A stretch of DNA of 64,000 bases from DATLED01 sp963750255 (GTDB lineage: Bacteria > Actinomycetota > Acidimicrobiia > Acidimicrobiales > CADCTF01): assembly GCA_963750255.1 (NCBI GenBank), contig CAVVPZ010000009.1, positions 1-64,000 on the forward strand, written 5' to 3'. Position numbers and translations under genes: made by a program. The notes under the pieces are model-generated. The model was not told where the DNA came from and did not search any database. It was given only the letters and a program-made list of their open reading frames with translations. Numbering within the stretch: the first letter of the stretch is position 1; each line of letters starts with the position of its first letter. Of the stretch, positions 18,923-27,120 are shown piece after piece.

Positions 18923-18991
18923 GGCGCTGTCCTACCGCGTTCGGGACAGGGAGTTGTGGCAGCGGTGGCAAAAGGGGGGTCAAATGGAGGC

Positions 18992-19882
18992 ATGGAGCTC
19001 GTGACTGTGACCGAGTACACCGATCCCGTCTGCTCGTGGGCCTGGGGCACCGAACCCAAGCTGCGCCTCCTCCGCTGGCGCCACGGACACCGCGCTGATT
19101 GGCGCCGGGTCATGGGAGGACTCGTCGGCGACACGGCGAGCGAGCGGCCCGACTGGGATGCGGTGCTGGCGGCCCGCCCGATGGAGAACTACTGGAAGCG
19201 GATTTCGTCGCTGACGGGCCAGCCCTATCCCAAGCCGATGCATCGGATGCTGCGCTCGACCGACCCGGCCGGTCGGGCCGTGAAAGCCGCCGAGCGTCAG
19301 GGTGAGGACGTCGCCGAGCGGGTGTTGCGTCGCTTCCGCGAATCGATCTTCGTGTTCGGACTCGGGCCGGACGACGACGAGACGATGGCCGCGGCGCTGG
19401 CAGGCGTCCCCGGATTCGATTTGGAGCAGTGGCGGGCCGACCTGCACCTCGACGAGGTCGCCGCCGAGTACCGGCGCGATTGGGAAGAGACCCGCCGTCC
19501 CAACGACCACGTCCGACACCTCACCGGCGACCAAGCCGGTATCGGCAGCATGAAGCACAGCGAGGGCCACGACCGTTACGCGTTCCCGACGCTCGTGTTC
19601 TCCGGGTCGGGCGGAGAGACGACGGTGCCCGGTTGGATGCCCTTCGAGGCGTACGTCGAGGCCATGGAACTCGCCGTGCCCGGTGCGACGGCTGATGCTC
19701 GGACCGACCCGACGCCCGAGGAAGCATTCGCCCGCTGGCCGGTATTCACGGCAAAGGAGTTCGAGGTCGTGTGCGGACCTGGAGCAGTCCTGCCCGATGG
19801 TGTCGTGCGCCATCAATGGGGTGACGGCGAGGTGTATTTGCGAGCCGACGAGGCGGCCGCTCGTGGTCTCCTTGGCCGATGA
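18992..19882 (+). CDS. DsbA-family (FrnE-like) thioredoxin-fold protein
   Basis: A 296-aa protein beginning VTVTEYTDPVCSWAWGTEPK, the beta-strand plus CxxW-type site of the FrnE/DsbA family, in which a single Cys replaces the CxxC pair. The helical insertion (about residues 70-190) and the late cis-Pro strand (AFPTLVFSGSGG, about 193-204) follow. Relatives act as cytosolic dithiol or glutathione-like redox proteins. There is no signal peptide, so it probably works in the cytoplasm. The next gene overlaps by four bases (ATGA). The ATG at 18992 is preferred because upstream in-frame sequence is antisense to the oxidoreductase. Confidence 0.85.
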   Translation: MELVTVTEYTDPVCSWAWGTEPKLRLLRWRHGHRADWRRVMGGLVGDTASERPDWDAVLAARPMENYWKRISSLTGQPYPKPMHRMLRSTDPAGRAVKAAERQGEDVAERVLRRFRESIFVFGLGPDDDETMAAALAGVPGFDLEQWRADLHLDEVAAEYRRDWEETRRPNDHVRHLTGDQAGIGSMKHSEGHDRYAFPTLVFSGSGGETTVPGWMPFEAYVEAMELAVPGATADARTDPTPEEAFARWPVFTAKEFEVVCGPGAVLPDGVVRHQWGDGEVYLRADEAAARGLLGR

Positions 19883-20388
19883 GGACGCCCGGCCGACGAT
19901 CGCCGATCACCTTCATGGTTGTGCTGGTTGCGCTCGTGGCCGGCGGGGCGTGCGGTGACGGATCGACGAACCCGAAGGCAGGAGCGCCCGTGACCAATGT
20001 CGTCGTGCGGACCGTGGCCGGCGGTAACGACGGGCCGAACGGCTCCGGGCAGATCGCGGCTGGCGGGGCAGAGCAATGGAAGCAGCGGTGGTCTCAGAGC
20101 GGCGCGCCGGCCACAACGCCCGACGTGTCGTCGGTCGACTTCGCCGATGCCGTCGCCGTCGGACTCTTCGCCGGCGAGAAGTCGACGGGCGGATGGAGGA
20201 TCGAAGTCGGGACGCCGGTGGCGGGCGGTGGAGGCGAGGTCCGCCTTCCCTACGTCGTGATCGGTCCGGGCAAGGGATGCTTCACAACCCAGGCCCTCAC
20301 CGCCCCCTATCTCGTCGTGGCCGTCGAGGGTGTCGCCAATCCCGACGTCGTGGTGTTCGAACCGTCCCAACGACTCGAGGACTGCTGA
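19879..20388 (+). CDS. Predicted lipoprotein with PrcB-like C-terminal domain
   Basis: A 169-aa protein with a basic start, a hydrophobic signal segment (TFMVVLVALVAGGACG) ending in a Cys that could be lipidated (about residue 25), a linker, then a compact domain. The pattern FAGEKSTGGWRIEV, GEVRLPYVV and LTAPYLVVAVEG resembles the C-terminal domain of PrcB protease-complex proteins, though no protease is adjacent. It would sit on the outer membrane face. Its ATG overlaps the upstream DsbA-like stop, so the two are co-translated, yet one is cytosolic and the other exported. Confidence 0.7.
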   Translation: MRTPGRRSPITFMVVLVALVAGGACGDGSTNPKAGAPVTNVVVRTVAGGNDGPNGSGQIAAGGAEQWKQRWSQSGAPATTPDVSSVDFADAVAVGLFAGEKSTGGWRIEVGTPVAGGGGEVRLPYVVIGPGKGCFTTQALTAPYLVVAVEGVANPDVVVFEPSQRLEDC

Positions 20389-20425
20389 TCGACGGCGCTT
20401 GACGCCTCCGGACGTGTCGGCAACG

Positions 20426-21310
20426 ATGGCGGTCGTGGTGAATACGACCGTGGCCATTCCGACCAGGGTCCTGGTTCTGGGGATGGCCCACGAGGACGGC
20501 ACCATCCGCACCGAGGAGCTGCAGCCGGTCGCCGAAGCGTGCGGCCTCACCGCTGAGCAGGTGCGGAGTTGCTTGCGACGGCTCGTGGCCGAAGGCCTGT
20601 TCGTGCGCGAGGGAGCGGGGCCGACCTCAACCTTCGACGCCACCGCCGCCGGCCTCGCCGCCCTCGGCGCCAACATCGAACGCACGCGGCTGGCCTACAC
20701 CCAGGATGCTGCCGGCCAAGGATGGGATCGCCAGTGGCGCCTCGTCGCCTTCGCCGTGCCCGAACGCCAGCGTGCGGCGCGTGATGCGTTCCGCGACCAC
20801 CTCACCGGATCGGGCGGCGCGGCACTGCAGGGCGGCCTCTACGTCAGCCCGCACCCCTGGCACAAGGACGTGTTGGCCGCGGCCGAGCGCCTCGGCATCA
20901 GTGACGTCGTGAGCCTGGCCACCACCGACGACCTCGAAGTCGGCGGCGAGCGCGATCCTCGACGCCTCGCCGCATTCCTCTGGCCCATCGCCGACCTGGC
21001 CGCGGCCTACGTGCGCTTCAACGAGCGTCACGAACGTCTCCCCGAGGTGTTGCGCGACATGCGAACCCGCCGCCAGTCCTTGCCCGACAGCGCCTTCTTG
21101 CCGGCGGCGCTCGCCATGACCGTGGCCTACGACGAGTGTGCAAGCGCCGACCCCCTGCTTCCGCCCGAGTTGCTGCCGCGCCCGTGGCCCGGACGCGAGG
21201 CCCGCGAACTCCTGGTGACGTCGCGTCGCTTGGCGTTGGCTCTGCGTCGAGGACAAGGACGGCCCGCGCTGTTCCGTTGGTTCGACGAAGCCGTCGAAGC
21301 CCTGTCCTGA
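20426..21310 (+). CDS. PaaX-like transcriptional regulator
   Basis: A 294-aa protein with an N-terminal winged helix (about residues 12-75: RVLVLGMAHEDGTIRTEEL, VAEACGLTAEQVRSCLRRL, VAEGLFVRE). A PaaX-type middle and C-terminal region follows (WRLVAFAVPERQRAARDAFR, GLYVSPHPWHKDVL, LPDSAFLPAALAM). The best known member represses phenylacetate degradation and responds to an aryl-CoA thioester. Here the next genes downstream are an SDR and a thiolase, so a CoA-thioester ligand is plausible but unproven. The ATG at 20426 gives the expected N-terminus. Confidence 0.85.
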   Translation: MAVVVNTTVAIPTRVLVLGMAHEDGTIRTEELQPVAEACGLTAEQVRSCLRRLVAEGLFVREGAGPTSTFDATAAGLAALGANIERTRLAYTQDAAGQGWDRQWRLVAFAVPERQRAARDAFRDHLTGSGGAALQGGLYVSPHPWHKDVLAAAERLGISDVVSLATTDDLEVGGERDPRRLAAFLWPIADLAAAYVRFNERHERLPEVLRDMRTRRQSLPDSAFLPAALAMTVAYDECASADPLLPPELLPRPWPGREARELLVTSRRLALALRRGQGRPALFRWFDEAVEALS

Positions 21311-21366
21311 TTCCGTCGGGCCGCTCGGCTCGTCCACTTGATGCAGTTGCATCGCGACAACTAGAA

Positions 21367-21384
21367 CTTGACCGTACGGTCAAG
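21367..21384. promoter_or_regulatory. 18-bp perfect palindrome, likely operator for the SDR-thiolase operon
   Basis: CTTGACCGTACGGTCAAG is an exact inverted repeat 16 bases upstream of the SDR start. It has the size and GACCG/CGGTC half-sites of TetR-family operators found before acyl-CoA metabolism genes in actinobacteria. The embedded TTGACC could double as a -35 box. The regulator that binds it is not identifiable here; the neighbouring PaaX-like protein is one candidate. Confidence 0.65.
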
Positions 21385-21400
21385 ATCAGGGGGATCTGTC

Positions 21401-22213
21401 ATGGGGACAATGGAAGGCAAGGTTGCCGTCGTCACCGGCGCCAGTCGCGGCATCGGTGAGGCGATCGCCCGCCGCATGGCCGGGGAGGGCGCCATCGTGG
21501 CCGTCACGGCCCGCACCGTCGACGCCGGCGACAGCCAGTTCGAGGGTTCGATCTCGGAAACGGTCGACCTCATCACCAAGGCCGGTGGCTCGGCCATCGC
21601 CGTGGCTGCCGACCTGTCGAAGCAGGAAGACCGGACTCGACTCGTCGAGCACGTGACCAAGGAACTCGGTCCCATCGACGTGCTGGTCAACAACGCGGCC
21701 GTCACGTTCTTCGAGCCGGTGACCAAGTTCACCGAGCGCCATTACAACCTCATGTTCGAGGTCCAGGTTCGGGCCCCGTTCGAATTGGCCCAACTCGTCT
21801 TGCCGTCGATGCAAGAGCGCAAGACGGGCTGGATCCTCAACATCTCCTCGGGTGCCGCCCGCCATCCGCAGGCTGTCGCCGGCCGGCGCCTCGGTGGAGG
21901 AGGCACGGTCTACGGCATGTGCAAGGCCGCCCTCGAGCGCTTCACCACTGGGTTGGCCTCAGAGGTGTTCGGCGACAACATCGCCGTCAACGTGCTCTCA
22001 CCCGCCGGCGTCGTCGCCACGCCCGGGGTGGTCCACCACAAGCTCATCCCGCCCGGCCGCGAAGACATGGCCGAGCCCGTCGAGGTCATCGCCGAAGCCG
22101 CGCTGGCGCTCTGCACGGGTACGGTCGACACGCTCACCGGCAAGATCACGTATTCCAAGGTCCTCCTCGAGGAGCTCGGCCGCGAAGCCCAGCCGCTCGA
22201 TTCCAACGCGTAA
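21401..22213 (+). CDS. Short-chain dehydrogenase/reductase
   Basis: A 270-aa NAD(P)-dependent oxidoreductase of the classical SDR type. The Rossmann motif VVTGASRGIGEAIARR (about residues 10-25), NNAAV (about 94-98), the catalytic Ser region ILNISSGAARHPQ and YGMCK (Tyr and Lys about 171 and 175) are all present. A short Gly-rich insert (GRRLGGGGT) precedes the catalytic Tyr. The substrate is probably a hydroxyacyl or keto compound, given the thiolase 22 bases downstream and the operator-like palindrome upstream. Start ATG 21401. Confidence 0.9.
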   Translation: MGTMEGKVAVVTGASRGIGEAIARRMAGEGAIVAVTARTVDAGDSQFEGSISETVDLITKAGGSAIAVAADLSKQEDRTRLVEHVTKELGPIDVLVNNAAVTFFEPVTKFTERHYNLMFEVQVRAPFELAQLVLPSMQERKTGWILNISSGAARHPQAVAGRRLGGGGTVYGMCKAALERFTTGLASEVFGDNIAVNVLSPAGVVATPGVVHHKLIPPGREDMAEPVEVIAEAALALCTGTVDTLTGKITYSKVLLEELGREAQPLDSNA

Positions 22214-22235
22214 AACAAAGAAAGAGAGCAACGAA

Positions 22236-23450
22236 ATGCCGCAGCTCAACGAGGCCGTCATCGTCGCCGCAACCCGGACGCCGATCGGTCGCCAGAACAA
22301 GGGCTCCCTCGCCGACGTCCGCGCCGACCAGATGCTGGCCGACATCCTCAACGCCGTGATGGACAAGGTGCCGCAGCTCGACAAGACCGAGATCAGCGAC
22401 ATCATCGCCGGCAACGTCGCCCAGTCGGGCGAGACCGGCTTCTCGGTCGCTCGCACCGCCGGGATCCTCGCCGGGTTCCCCCAGAGCGTTCCGGGCCTGA
22501 CCCTCAACCGGTTCTGCGCCTCGTCGCTCCAGTCGATCCGCTCCGCGGCCCACGCCATCGAGGCCGGCGAAGGCACGGCCTACATCGCGTGCGGCGTCGA
22601 AAAGACGTCGACCCCGCCGCCGCCCCCGCTGGCCGAGGGCGAGAAGCCGCCCCGCCGCGCCGGTGGTGGCCTGGGTCCCGGTGGCCTCAACCCCAAGCTC
22701 CTCGGCCGTGACAGCGGATTCCCGTTCGTCTACATCCCGATGGGCCTCACCGCCGAGAACGTGGCCGAGAAGTACGCCGTCTCCCGCGAGGACCAGGACG
22801 CGTTCGCCAAGTTGAGCCAGGACCGCGCCGTCGCTGCGCAAGAGGCCGGCATCTTCGAATGGGAGATCACGCCCGTCGTCAAGGAAGACGGCACGGTCGT
22901 CTCCAAGGATGACTGCCCCCGCCCCGGCACGACGCTCGAGAAGCTGGCCACGCTGCAGCCGGTGTTCAAGCCCGAAGGTGGCTCGGTCACGGCCGGCAAC
23001 GCCTGCCCGCTCAATGACGGTGCCGCTGCCACCGTTGTGATGAGCCGGGCTCGGGCCGAGGAGCTCGGCATCAAGCCCCTCGCCCGCATCGTGGCGTCGG
23101 CCATCTCCGGCAACAATCCCGAGATCATGGGCGTTGCGCCGATCGAGGCCATCGGCTACGCGCTCGCCGCCGCCGGCATGACGATCAAGGACATCGACAT
23201 CGTCGAGCTCAACGAGGCGTTCGCCGCTCAGGTCCTGCCTGTGTGCCGCGAGACGGGCATCGACATCGACAACCAGCTCAACCCCCACGGTGGCGCCATC
23301 GCCCTCGGCCACCCGTTCGGTCAGACGGGCGCCCGCATCATGACGACCCTGATCAACGGTCTCCGGGTCAACGACAAGCAGTTCGGCCTCGAGACCATGT
23401 GCGCCGCTGGCGGCATGGCCATGGCCATGATCGTCGAGCGACTCGACTGA
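22236..23450 (+). CDS. Acetyl-CoA C-acyltransferase (thiolase)
   Basis: A 404-aa thiolase that cleaves or condenses acyl-CoA with CoA or acetyl-CoA, in beta-oxidation or its reverse. The nucleophilic Cys94 is in NRFCASSLQ, the active His lies in GHPFGQTGAR, and the second Cys is in ETMCAAGGMAM. NEAFAAQ, the usual Asn/Glu motif, is also present. An unusual proline-rich loop (TPPPPPLAEGEKPPRRAGG, about residues 127-147) occupies the region where thiolases differ in substrate binding. Purine-rich AAAGAGAG serves as leader. It is co-transcribed with the SDR. Confidence 0.93.
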   Translation: MPQLNEAVIVAATRTPIGRQNKGSLADVRADQMLADILNAVMDKVPQLDKTEISDIIAGNVAQSGETGFSVARTAGILAGFPQSVPGLTLNRFCASSLQSIRSAAHAIEAGEGTAYIACGVEKTSTPPPPPLAEGEKPPRRAGGGLGPGGLNPKLLGRDSGFPFVYIPMGLTAENVAEKYAVSREDQDAFAKLSQDRAVAAQEAGIFEWEITPVVKEDGTVVSKDDCPRPGTTLEKLATLQPVFKPEGGSVTAGNACPLNDGAAATVVMSRARAEELGIKPLARIVASAISGNNPEIMGVAPIEAIGYALAAAGMTIKDIDIVELNEAFAAQVLPVCRETGIDIDNQLNPHGGAIALGHPFGQTGARIMTTLINGLRVNDKQFGLETMCAAGGMAMAMIVERLD

Positions 23451-23477
23451 GCAGCACTCGCTGAAAATCATGTGATC

Positions 23478-23522
23478 GCAGGGCGGGCAGACATCTCCTC
23501 GAGGGACGTCGGCCCGCCCTGC
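23478..23522 (+). terminator. Stem-loop after the thiolase gene
   Basis: The arms GCAGGGCGGGC (23478-23488) and GCCCGCCCTGC (23512-23522) pair perfectly over 11 bp with a 23-base loop, 28 bases past the thiolase stop. There is no clear T-run, so it may be a weak intrinsic terminator or an mRNA-end stabiliser. Confidence 0.6.
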
Positions 23523-23550
23523 GGCGCGTCGGTTCGACAAGAGTGGACCG

Positions 23551-24462
23551 ATGCCTGACGTGATGGCGATCCAAACCCGAGGCCTGACCAAGCACTACGG
23601 CCGCGTCGAGGCGTTGGTCGACCTCGATCTCGACGTCGTCGGCGGCGAGGTCTTCGGCTTCCTCGGACCCAACGGGGCGGGCAAGACCACCGCCATTCGC
23701 TTGTTGATGGACGAGATCCGTCCCACCTCCGGCTCAGCGGCCATCCTCGGCATGGACACTCGGCGAGAAGGTGGCACGATCCGCCGCCGGCTCGGGTACC
23801 TCCCCGGCGATCTCGCGTTGTATCCGGCTCTCACCGGCGCCGACACCCTGCGCTACTTCGCCAACCTGCGTGGGGGGGTCGAGTGGCCACACGTCGAGGC
23901 CCTCGCTCGCCGATTCGACGCCGATCTCGGTCGACGGGTCGGCGAACTCTCGACCGGCAACCGCCAGAAGATCGGCTTGATCCAGGCGTTCATGAGCCGG
24001 CCTGACGTGGTCATCCTCGACGAGCCGAGCACAGGCCTCGACCCGCTCGTGCAGGCCGAGTTCCAAGCCATGGTGCGCGAGGTGTCCGCCGGGGGAAGCA
24101 CGGTCTTCCTGTCGAGCCACACCCTCTCCGAGGTCCAACGGGTCGCCAGCCGCGTCGGCATCATCCGCCGGGGACGACTGGTGGCCGTCGAGCGGGTGGC
24201 CGAGCTCCGGGCGATGGGCGCGCGCCGGGTCGATTTGCGGTTGTCGCCCGCCGTCGCGGCTGGCACGTTCGAGGCCGTGGCCGGGGCCCGGGAGGTCGTG
24301 GCCGACATCGACGGATGGGTGAGCGTGGTCTTCGACGGGCCGGTGGCTGAGCTGTTGGCGGCGGTGCCGGCCGGTGCCACGCTCGTCGATGTGACCACTC
24401 GAGAGCCCGATCTCGAGGAGGTCTTTCTCAGCTACTACCGAGACGACTCGACGGAGGGCTGA
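23551..24462 (+). CDS. ABC transporter ATP-binding protein
   Basis: A 303-aa ATPase of the ABC-2 (CcmA/DrrA-like) type. Motifs: Walker A GPNGAGKT (about residues 39-46), signature LSTGNRQK (about 134-141), Walker B VVILDEPSTGLDP with the catalytic Glu, and the switch His in LSSHTLSEVQ. The C-terminal extension of about 90 residues with DLEEVFLSYY is typical of drug and lipid exporter ATPases. The permease follows after two bases, so the two form one transporter. The substrate is unknown. Confidence 0.93.
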   Translation: MPDVMAIQTRGLTKHYGRVEALVDLDLDVVGGEVFGFLGPNGAGKTTAIRLLMDEIRPTSGSAAILGMDTRREGGTIRRRLGYLPGDLALYPALTGADTLRYFANLRGGVEWPHVEALARRFDADLGRRVGELSTGNRQKIGLIQAFMSRPDVVILDEPSTGLDPLVQAEFQAMVREVSAGGSTVFLSSHTLSEVQRVASRVGIIRRGRLVAVERVAELRAMGARRVDLRLSPAVAAGTFEAVAGAREVVADIDGWVSVVFDGPVAELLAAVPAGATLVDVTTREPDLEEVFLSYYRDDSTEG

Positions 24463-24464
24463 CC

Positions 24465-26117
24465 GTGCGCTGGGTGTTTGGTCGCGCGGTGGCTGACCGG
24501 TGGGTCGGGGTGGTTGCCGGCACCGTCTCCATCGGCGTCCTCTTGTTGGGCGCTCTCGCCGCCTACCGCACCATCGACACCTCGCTCTACGCGTCGTTGC
24601 CTCCCGCCGTGCGCGCCACGATGGGCATCCCCGACGGTGCCGATCCGGCCAGCCTCGCCTTCGGGGTGGTTTTCGGATTCATCGGGGCGGTGACCCTCGC
24701 CTCGATGGCCATCACCGCTGGCGCGGCCGCCATCGCCGGCGAGGAGCGGACGGGGACGCTCGGAGTCCTCCTTGCCAACCCGATCAGTCGGCGTCGAGTG
24801 CTGGCGGCGAAGACATCGGCGCTCGTCGTGCTGGTGACCGTGGGGGCTGGCGTGCTGCTGGTGGCAGGGCGGGCCGCGCCGGCGGTGCTGCGCATCGACC
24901 TCGGCTCGTCGCACGTCGCCGCGTTTGTTGCCCACCTCTGGGTCAACGCGCTCTTCTACGGGGCGGTTTCGCTGCTGATCGGGGGGCTGAGTGGCGACCG
25001 GTCCTTGGCCTCCGGCGTGTCGGCCGCGGTCATGGCGGTGTCGTACTTCGCCGCCGGACTCCTACCGTTGTCTCCCTCTCTGGCCGGCGCCGGGAAAGTC
25101 TTCCCGTGGTATTGGTTCGACGCCGGCGATCCATTCGTCAACGGCATCCAACGTGGATCCATGGGTGTGCTCGCCATCGGGGTCGTGATCGGCGTCGGTG
25201 GTGCTGCGCTGGGGATGGAGCGACGGGACCTTCGTCGCGGCGAGCAAGGCGGTTCGCTCATCGAGCGTCTTCGAATGCATCCCCGGGTGGCGGCCATCAG
25301 CAGTCGCGGCCACGGTCGGCCCTTCGTTCGTACCATCACGGCCAAGGCGATGTCGGAGCGTCGCGCCCTGCTGGTGCTGGTTTCGCTGGGCATGTTCTCG
25401 ACGATGGGCGTGCTGATGGGGCCGATGTACGTCGCCATCCGCGGGACGCTGGGTTCATTCGCGTCCAGCCTCCCGTCAGGACTCCTGGCGTTCTTCGGAG
25501 GCGGCGACATCACCACCCCAGAGGGCTGGTACCAGGTCGAGACGTTCGGGCTGATGGCTCCGTTGGCGGTGATGGCGCTGACGGTGACCGCTGGGGTGAA
25601 GGCGTTGGCGGGCGAGGAGCAAGCTCGCACCATGGGCCTGCTCCTGGCCAATCCCATCAGCCGCCGGCGGGTCGTCTTCGAGAAGGCGGCGGCGATGGCG
25701 GCGCACGGAGCGGCGGTGGGCGTTGCCATCTCCGCCGGCGTCGTACTCGGCTCGGTCGTGTCCGGTCTCGGCATGGACGCCGGCCATATCGCAGCCACGA
25801 GTCTCCTCGCCGTACTCCTCGGAATCCTCTTCGGCTCGTTCTCCCTGCTCGCCGGCGCCATGGTCGGCGATACCCGCCGAGCGGCGGTCGCGACAGCCGT
25901 GGCCGTGGCCGTGGCGTACGCAGCCAACGGGATCTTGTCCATGGGCAATCAACTGGCGGCATGGTCCCGGATGTCGCCCTTCGAGTGGTACCTCGGCTCC
26001 GATCCGCTCAACCGTGGACTGCCGGTGTCGTCGGCGGTTCGGTTGCTCGGGCTCTCGCTGGTTCTCGTGGTAGCGGCTGCGCTCGCCTTCGAGCGGCGCG
26101 ACCTGTCGCGCGCCTGA
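24465..26117 (+). CDS. ABC-2 type permease with internal duplication
   Basis: A 550-aa membrane protein with about 12 helices made of two similar halves. The repeat is easiest to see at GEERTGTLGVLLANPISRRRVLAAK (about residues 95-119) and its echo GEEQARTMGLLLANPISRRRVVFEK (about 385-409). Each half starts with a hydrophobic Ala/Gly-rich segment and ends near a GDRS/GDTR loop, so one chain replaces the usual permease pair. It starts at GTG 24465, two bases after the ATPase stop. The partner ATPase upstream powers it. Export is the likely direction by family. Confidence 0.9.
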   Translation: MRWVFGRAVADRWVGVVAGTVSIGVLLLGALAAYRTIDTSLYASLPPAVRATMGIPDGADPASLAFGVVFGFIGAVTLASMAITAGAAAIAGEERTGTLGVLLANPISRRRVLAAKTSALVVLVTVGAGVLLVAGRAAPAVLRIDLGSSHVAAFVAHLWVNALFYGAVSLLIGGLSGDRSLASGVSAAVMAVSYFAAGLLPLSPSLAGAGKVFPWYWFDAGDPFVNGIQRGSMGVLAIGVVIGVGGAALGMERRDLRRGEQGGSLIERLRMHPRVAAISSRGHGRPFVRTITAKAMSERRALLVLVSLGMFSTMGVLMGPMYVAIRGTLGSFASSLPSGLLAFFGGGDITTPEGWYQVETFGLMAPLAVMALTVTAGVKALAGEEQARTMGLLLANPISRRRVVFEKAAAMAAHGAAVGVAISAGVVLGSVVSGLGMDAGHIAATSLLAVLLGILFGSFSLLAGAMVGDTRRAAVATAVAVAVAYAANGILSMGNQLAAWSRMSPFEWYLGSDPLNRGLPVSSAVRLLGLSLVLVVAAALAFERRDLSRA

Positions 26118-26167
26118 TCGCGGCGACGTCGGTTGCCGCCAATGTAGCGACGCACTAGAACCGGGCG

Positions 26168-27023
26168 ATGGCGAAGCCCCTGACGTTGATGGCCGTGCAT
26201 GCCCACCCCGACGACGAGGCCTCGTCGACCGGCGGCATCCTTGCCCGGTACTCGGCCGAGGGCGTGCGAACCGTCGTCGTCACGTGTACCAATGGCGAGT
26301 ACGGCGACGCCCCGGGCCGGATCAAGCCCGGCGAGGAGGGTCACGATCCTGAGGCCGTGGCCAAGCTGCGGGCGACCGAGCTCGAGGTGGCGATCGAGGC
26401 GCTGGGTGTGTCGCATCTCGAGCGGCTCGGCTATCGCGACTCCGGCATGCGGGAGTGGACCTACAAGGACGATGCCCAGGCGTTCTGGCAGGCGCCGCTC
26501 GACGACGCCACGGCCCGGCTGGTGGCGCTGTTCGAGAAGTACGAGCCAGACGTGGTCGTGACCTATGACGAGAACGGCGGCTACGGCCATCCCGACCACA
26601 TCCAGGCCCACCGGATCACGATGGCGGCCATCGAGAAGCAGCCGATCCCGTCCAAGGGCTACTTCACCGCTCGGCGCCGCGGCGACTTCGCCAAGATCCG
26701 CGAGCTGATGGTGGCGAGCGGCATCGAGCTCCCAGCGCCGCCCGCTCCCACGACCCCCGTCGACCCCAAGGTCCAGGCCGAGCGCGAGGCCGAGATGGCC
26801 AAGCGCGAGGCACGCATCACCACCGAGATCGAGGTTGCGGGTTGGGCCGAAAAGAAGCGCGCCGCGGCTCGCGGCCCACGCCAGCCAGCTGGCCGAGAGC
26901 TGGTGGCTGAAGCTCCCGGCCGAGGCCATCGGCACCGTGTTCGGCAACGAGACGTTCATCCGCGTGCATGACATCACCGGAGCCCCAACGCCCGAGGACG
27001 ATCTCTTCGCCGGGTTGCGCTGA
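26168..27023 (+). pseudogene. Mca-like PIG-L family deacetylase/amidase, frameshifted C-terminus
   Basis: A zinc-dependent amidase of the mycothiol conjugate amidase/MshB group, which releases mercapturic-type products in thiol detoxification. The N-terminal motif MAVHAHPDDEAS supplies His and Asp ligands and YDENGGYGHPDHIQAH gives the third His. Near 26872 one extra G breaks the frame. The first frame runs on to 26971 as Arg/Pro-rich nonsense, whereas the next frame continues LAAHASQLAESWWLKLPAEA and ends TPEDDLFAGLR at 27023. The corrected protein is about 284 aa, normal for the family. The active-site half is unaffected. Confidence 0.8.
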
Positions 27024-27032
27024 CCCCGTCGG

Positions 27033-27105
27033 GTTGCGGTGGCCGAAGTGGTCGGCGAAACCCGTTGGTGTGGTTGTGGTGGCGGCCCGAAGGGCCACAC
27101 CAACG
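27033..27105. repeat. 73-base palindromic intergenic repeat, copy 1
   Basis: The ends are inverted: GTTGCGGTGGCC at 27033 and GGCCACACCAACG ending at 27105. Inside, CGTTGGTGTGG (27063-27073) pairs perfectly with CCACACCAACG (27095-27105). A copy of exactly the same length with the same ends lies at 40147-40219. Here it stands between convergent genes and could terminate both. Confidence 0.6.
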
Positions 27106-27120
27106 CGCCGGGGGAGGGGT

